Shown: positions 60,661 to 64,000 of the stretch, piece by piece
Layout of the letters: every line of letters begins with the position of its first letter
How positions within the stretch are numbered: position 1 is the first letter of the stretch
DNA from: DASQUK01 sp963717085
Lineage (GTDB): Bacteria > Actinomycetota > Acidimicrobiia > Acidimicrobiales > VFJN01
NCBI GenBank assembly: GCA_963717085.1
Contig: CAVQVM010000024.1
Span: 164,996 to 228,995, forward strand
DNA: 64,000 nucleotides
Direction of reading: 5' to 3'
Made by a program: the position numbers and the translations under genes
The notes under the pieces: model-generated
Database searches by the model: none
Told to the model about the DNA's origin: nothing
What the model saw: the letters and a program-made list of their open reading frames with translations, nothing else

Positions 60661-61008
60661 GTGGACGAGCGCTACGAGCCGCGGACGATCGACGTCGACC
60701 GCGACGAGGCGGTGACGATCGCGTTCCACGACGGGCACGTGGCCCGCTTCGATCTGCTGACCCTGCGACTGAACTGCCCCTGCGCGACCTGTCGGGGCCT
60801 GCGCGACCGGGGCGAGGAGCCGTGGCCCCGGCCGGGCAGCCCGACCCCACTGGCGGTCGGTGACGCCAACCTCCACGGCGCGTGGGGCCTGGTCATCACG
60901 TGGAACGACGGCCACGCCACCGGCATCTACCCCTTCGAGACGCTGCGCCGCTGGAGCGAGGGCGAGGGCCAGCGGGCGTTCGGGCCCGACTCGGGGCTGG
61001 GCGGGTAG
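60661..61008 (+). CDS. DUF971 domain protein, 115 aa
   Basis: This is a DUF971 module (the N-terminal zinc domain of gamma-butyrobetaine hydroxylase-like proteins), with cysteines in LRLNCPCATCRGLRD as probable metal ligands and WGLVITWNDGHATGIYPFETLRRW as the C-terminal conserved block. It starts with GTG immediately after the crotonase stop, so translation is coupled. DUF971 proteins are often linked with Fe-S cluster assembly factors; no such gene is close here. Confidence 0.92.
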   Translation: MDERYEPRTIDVDRDEAVTIAFHDGHVARFDLLTLRLNCPCATCRGLRDRGEEPWPRPGSPTPLAVGDANLHGAWGLVITWNDGHATGIYPFETLRRWSEGEGQRAFGPDSGLGG

Positions 61009-61033
61009 GACCGCCGGTGACTCTGCTGACGAC

Positions 61034-62296
61034 TCAGCAGACCTCGATCAGGCGGGGGTAAGGGTCGATCGCGCTGCCGCCTCCGGGGTGGAACTCGAAG
61101 TGCAGGTGCGGTGCGCTGGCCGAGGCGTTGCCGCTGCTGCCCACGTAGCCGATGACCGTGCCCCGCTCGACGTGCCCGGCACCCACGTTCTCGTAGCCCG
61201 ACAGGTGGGTGCCGTAGTACTCGTTCCCGTCGTCGCCATAGACCCACCAGCTGAGGCCGCCGAGGCTGCTGCCCCGGTGCTCGACCCGACCGCTCACCGG
61301 GGCGACGGTGGGCGTCCCCGACGCGGCCATCATGTCGGTGCCCTTGTGAGAGCGGCCGCCCGAGCGGGGTGCGCCCCACGAATCGGTGAAGCTCACCGCC
61401 CCCTGCACCGGGCACTTCCAGATCCCCAGCAGCGCCTTGCGGCGCTCCTCGGCGGCGATCGCCTCCAGGGCCGCCTCGTAGGCGGCCGCGGCCTCGGCGG
61501 CTTCGAGCCGTGGCCCCAGCTCGGCCTGGAGCCGCTCGAGCTGCTCGGCCCGCGCGGGATCGGTGGCGCGCAACGCCTCGAGGGCAGCGGCGTCCACCTC
61601 GAGACCCTTCTTCAACGCGTCGACGAACTGCGTCTGCTGGCTGGCCGCGGATTTCACATCGCCGAGCGCCGCCTCGGCCTCCGCCTGTGCCGCCTCCGCC
61701 TCGGCAACGGCTTCCTCCTGGGCCGCCTGCCGCTCGCGAAGCTCCCCGCGGAGCTCGTCGAGCTCGGTCAGGTCGGCGGCGATCGTGTCGTTCCGGATGT
61801 CCAGCACCGCTTGGCGGACCGACATCTCGTCCACCGAATCGGCGGTCAGCACCTCCAGGGCCGCCAGCGACGGAGGGTCGATGAAGGCACCGATCGTGAC
61901 GTGGTCCATCTGCTGGGTCAGCTCGTCGATGCGACGCTGGGTCTCGACAACCGCAGCGTCACGGGCCCCGAGCTGCTTGACGGATGCCGCGACGGCGGCT
62001 TCGGCGGACTCGAGCTGCGCGAGCTGTTGCTCCACGTTGGCCTCGATCCGATCGAGCGCTTCGCCCGCAGCGCCGGCATCGCCGCTCACGAGGCTGGTCT
62101 CGACTCCCACCAGTGCCCGGCTGGCGGCCTCGGCCACCCCGCGGGTGTCGTCGTCGCCGGGGTCCTCCTGGACGGGGCTGGCAGGCGACCGGGGAGTGGC
62201 GGCGGCGACCGACGGCAGGAACACGAGGCCCGCGACGACGCATGCGGTCGCCCAGCGCCGCCCGTGCCGACGGACATCCCCAACCCCAGCACCCAT
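61034..62296 (-). CDS. Secreted M23 peptidase with coiled coil (EnvC/RipA-like), 420 aa
   Basis: This is a peptidoglycan hydrolase or activator. ATG 62296 starts a signal peptide with RRHGRRW before the hydrophobic core, ending near AAA at residue 33. Residues about 65-280 form a long Ala/Glu-rich coiled coil. Residues about 300-420 are a LytM/M23 domain with SHKGTDMMA (His and Asp zinc ligands) and PHLHFEFHPGG. The first zinc site looks complete, so it may be active. It is a tandem paralogue of the next gene. The promoter lies just upstream and overlaps the stop codon of that gene. Confidence 0.9.
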   Translation of the reverse strand: MGAGVGDVRRHGRRWATACVVAGLVFLPSVAAATPRSPASPVQEDPGDDDTRGVAEAASRALVGVETSLVSGDAGAAGEALDRIEANVEQQLAQLESAEAAVAASVKQLGARDAAVVETQRRIDELTQQMDHVTIGAFIDPPSLAALEVLTADSVDEMSVRQAVLDIRNDTIAADLTELDELRGELRERQAAQEEAVAEAEAAQAEAEAALGDVKSAASQQTQFVDALKKGLEVDAAALEALRATDPARAEQLERLQAELGPRLEAAEAAAAYEAALEAIAAEERRKALLGIWKCPVQGAVSFTDSWGAPRSGGRSHKGTDMMAASGTPTVAPVSGRVEHRGSSLGGLSWWVYGDDGNEYYGTHLSGYENVGAGHVERGTVIGYVGSSGNASASAPHLHFEFHPGGGSAIDPYPRLIEVC

Positions 62297-62307
62297 CTCG
62301 GAACGTG

Positions 62308-62336
62308 ACGGTAACAAACGGCGACCCGGTCGGTCA
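62308..62336 (-). promoter_or_regulatory. Promoter of M23 gene 1
   Basis: On the minus strand TGACCG (62331-62336) is 17 bp from TACCGT (62308-62313), inside TTTGTTACCGT. Transcription would start near 62301, five bases before the ATG, so the leader is very short. The same arrangement is found at the paralogue. Confidence 0.55.
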
Positions 62337-63641
62337 GTGGTTGGGGCAGGCGGCCGCCGCCAGCGGATACGGGTTCACGGGCTCCCCGCCACCGGGATGG
62401 AACTCGAAGTGGAGGTGGGGCGAGCCGTCCGGCGCGTTCCCACTGGTGCCCACGTAGCCGATCACCGTGCCGGCCGCCACGTGGCCGACCCCCTGGTTGG
62501 CGTACCCCGACAGGTGGGTGCCGTAGTAGGTGTGGCCGTTGTCGCCGTAGACGTACCAGCTCAGCCCGCCCAGGCTCGAGCCCCGGTGCTCCACCCGCCC
62601 GCTGACCGGCGCCACGGTCGGCGTGCCGTACGCGGCCATCATGTCGACGCCCTTGTGCACCCGGCCGCCGGAGCGGGCGGCGCCCCACGTGTCGGTGAAG
62701 TGCACGGGTCCCTGCACCGGGCACACGATCCCCCCACCCGAGGTGAGCGGCCCGCTGGGGGCGCTGGCAGCAGCCTGCGCCTCGGCCGCTCGCCGGGCCT
62801 CTTCCTGGCGTCGGGCTTCCTCCAGCCTCGCCAGCGCCTCGGCGTACTCCTTCGCGGCCCGCAGCTCGTCGAGCTTGCCGCTCAGCTCGGCACTGCGAGC
62901 GGCAAGCTGGGCCGCCAGGGCCGGGTCGCTGGCGGCCAGGCGGGCAGCCTCGGCCGACTGGGCGTCGAGGCCCTGGGTCAGCGCCATCACGAACTGGCCC
63001 TGCTGGCTCATCGCGTCGTCGAGGTCGGCCAGGGCGGCCTCGGCCTCGGCCCGGGCCGCCTCGGCCTGCTCGCGTGCCTGCTCCTGTGACGCCTGCTGGT
63101 CCTCGAGCGTGCTGCGGGCGGCGGCGAGCTGCGCCAGCACGTCGGCGCTGGCATCGGCCTGCAGGTCGAGGACCCCGTGCTTGACAGCGGCCTCGCCCGC
63201 GTCGGTTGTGGCGAGGACCTCCAGGGCATCCTGCGCCGGCGGGCTCACGAAGGCGTCGACGACCACCTCGTCGCTGCGGGCGATCAGCTCCTCGATGCGG
63301 AACTGGCTCTCGCTGACCGCAGCATCGGCGTCGGCCAGGGCGTCGACGGCCCTGGCCATGGTCCGCTCGGCGGAAGTCACCTTCGCAACGTGGTCGGCCA
63401 CCGTGGCCTGGAGCTCCTCGAGCCGGCCGGTCAACGCCGACGTGTCGTCGGCGGCCACCAGCACCTGGGGGCCGATCAGCGACTGCTCGCCGGCCGCCTC
63501 CTGGTCACGGGGCGGCTCCTGGTCGACACTGGCAGGCGCGGCACCCGCCGCCGTGGGCAGGGCCACGGCACCGGCGGCGAGCGTGGCGACGGTCAGGCAG
63601 GCGGCTCGGCGGCGCCAGGCCTGGTGACCAGTGTGGAGCAT
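62334..63641 (-). CDS. Secreted M23 peptidase with coiled coil, 435 aa (paralogue)
   Basis: It has the same layout as its neighbour: signal peptide (AWRRRAACLTVATLAAGAVALP), coiled coil of about 220 residues, and C-terminal LytM/M23 domain with VHKGVDMMA and PHLHFEFHPGG as zinc motifs. The catalytic domains of the two proteins are nearly identical around GTPTVAPVSGRVEHRGSSLGG. The start is uncertain: ATG 63641 follows GGGGGAAGG and gives a normal signal peptide; ATG 63674 and 63710 are upstream options. Both probably trim the wall during growth or division. Confidence 0.88.
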   Translation of the reverse strand: MLHTGHQAWRRRAACLTVATLAAGAVALPTAAGAAPASVDQEPPRDQEAAGEQSLIGPQVLVAADDTSALTGRLEELQATVADHVAKVTSAERTMARAVDALADADAAVSESQFRIEELIARSDEVVVDAFVSPPAQDALEVLATTDAGEAAVKHGVLDLQADASADVLAQLAAARSTLEDQQASQEQAREQAEAARAEAEAALADLDDAMSQQGQFVMALTQGLDAQSAEAARLAASDPALAAQLAARSAELSGKLDELRAAKEYAEALARLEEARRQEEARRAAEAQAAASAPSGPLTSGGGIVCPVQGPVHFTDTWGAARSGGRVHKGVDMMAAYGTPTVAPVSGRVEHRGSSLGGLSWYVYGDNGHTYYGTHLSGYANQGVGHVAAGTVIGYVGTSGNAPDGSPHLHFEFHPGGGEPVNPYPLAAAACPNH

Positions 63642-63711
63642 CCCTTCCCCCGGGTCGGCGAGCGAGCTCATCCCCAGCTGGGCGCAGCCGGGAGGGTGGA
63701 TTTGACGCATA

Positions 63712-63740
63712 ACCGTAACAAAGTGCGCTCGCCCATGTCA
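63712..63740 (-). promoter_or_regulatory. Promoter of M23 gene 2
   Basis: On the minus strand TGACAT (63735-63740) is 17 bp from TACGGT (63712-63717), inside TTTGTTACGGT. Only one base of the 11-base -10 region differs from that of the paralogue. The start near 63705 excludes ATG 63710 as the initiation codon. Confidence 0.55.
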
Positions 63741-63798
63741 CAGTCTGGCGGTGCCCCATGATTAGCTGGACAACAACGACAGGCGTCGGAGGGACCTC

Positions 63799-64000
63799 GT
63801 GGCCGGAGCACCGTTCGAGTTCGGGGGAATCAACCACTTGGCGCTGGTCTGCCGCGACATGGCCCGCACCGTCGAGTTCTATCGCAACGTGCTGGGTATG
63901 CCGCTGGTCAAGACGATCGAGCTGCCCGCCGGGATGGGCCAGCACTTCTTCTTCGACTGCGGCGGCGGTGACTGCCTGGCCTTCTTCTGGTTCCCGGAAG
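63799..64000 (+). CDS. VOC family dioxygenase-like protein, 5' part (cut by window end)
   Basis: GTG 63799 follows GGAGGG. The visible 67 residues (INHLALVCRDMARTVEFYRNVLGMPLVKTIELP) are the first beta-alpha-beta unit of a glyoxalase/extradiol dioxygenase fold; His in NHLALV is the expected first metal ligand. QHFFFDCGGGDCLAFFWFPE is the next strand pair, seen in glyoxalase-like proteins of actinobacteria. It is divergent from the M23 genes. The rest lies outside the window. Confidence 0.88.
   Translation, partial: MAGAPFEFGGINHLALVCRDMARTVEFYRNVLGMPLVKTIELPAGMGQHFFFDCGGGDCLAFFWFPE

Overview
This window is dense, very GC-rich DNA with many GTG starts, 1-8 bp gene overlaps and several likely leaderless promoters. 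The gene families (ECF42 sigma factor with its DGPF/YciI partner, Rv1264-type adenylate cyclase, ROK-controlled sugar operon, DUF6510, type II tRNA-Ser) point to an actinomycete-type bacterium. An Acidimicrobiia-like lineage is my guess, not something the sequence proves. No rRNA, CRISPR array, phage genes, integrase or replication origin was seen.

Layout. 1-4.8 kb: end of a HAD hydrolase, an unknown protein, a 14-helix MFS exporter, and a larB-larC pair (nickel-pincer cofactor synthesis) on the minus strand. 4.8-16.5 kb: a tight operon for amino-sugar use: ROK regulator, lipoprotein binding protein, two permeases, NagZ-like GH3 glycosidase, ABC ATPase, ROK kinase, NagA, NagB, then pheA. A perfect 92-bp tandem duplication sits exactly at the start codon of the first permease gene. 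16.5-21.5 kb: starts at tRNA-Ser(TGA) and ends at a 20-bp near-copy of that tRNA's 3' end. It holds PepSY proteins, decayed histidine-kinase and SDR genes, a molybdopterin oxidoreductase/flavin reductase/DUF6510 set and YceI, and looks like an old tRNA-inserted island. 21.6-28 kb: broken SnoaL gene, mmsA, tRNA-Ser(GCT), adenylate cyclase, amidohydrolase, tRNA-Arg(ACG), cyclase-family hydrolase.

28-40 kb is the accessory part: IS5- and IS481-type transposase remnants, a decayed SagB-type nitroreductase, a truncated second TenA-like gene, plus intact lipase-like hydrolase, CBS protein, TenA, Crp/Fnr regulator, two flavin monooxygenases and a large secreted M36 metallopeptidase. 40-46 kb: ECF sigma factor with a membrane partner that has an FtsX-like extracellular domain, then a 1250-residue secreted fusion of an alkaline-phosphatase-type domain and a 5'-nucleotidase.

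46-51 kb: PhzF, then glycosyltransferase, PTPS-like protein and Zn-type dehydrogenase, divergent by 19 bp from a RibA-RibD_C fusion. This is the best candidate for an undescribed GTP-derived pathway. 51-54.4 kb: a SufR/ArsR-like regulator divergent from DoxX, FAD oxidoreductase and DUF2231-Rieske genes across a perfect 11-bp inverted repeat that overlaps a good promoter. 54.5-64 kb: DUF1028 remnant, CHRD protein, VOC, PNPOx, YciI-ECF42 pair, methyltransferase-MarR pair, enoyl-CoA hydratase, DUF971, two tandem M23 peptidoglycan hydrolases with matching promoters, and the start of a VOC gene cut by the window edge.
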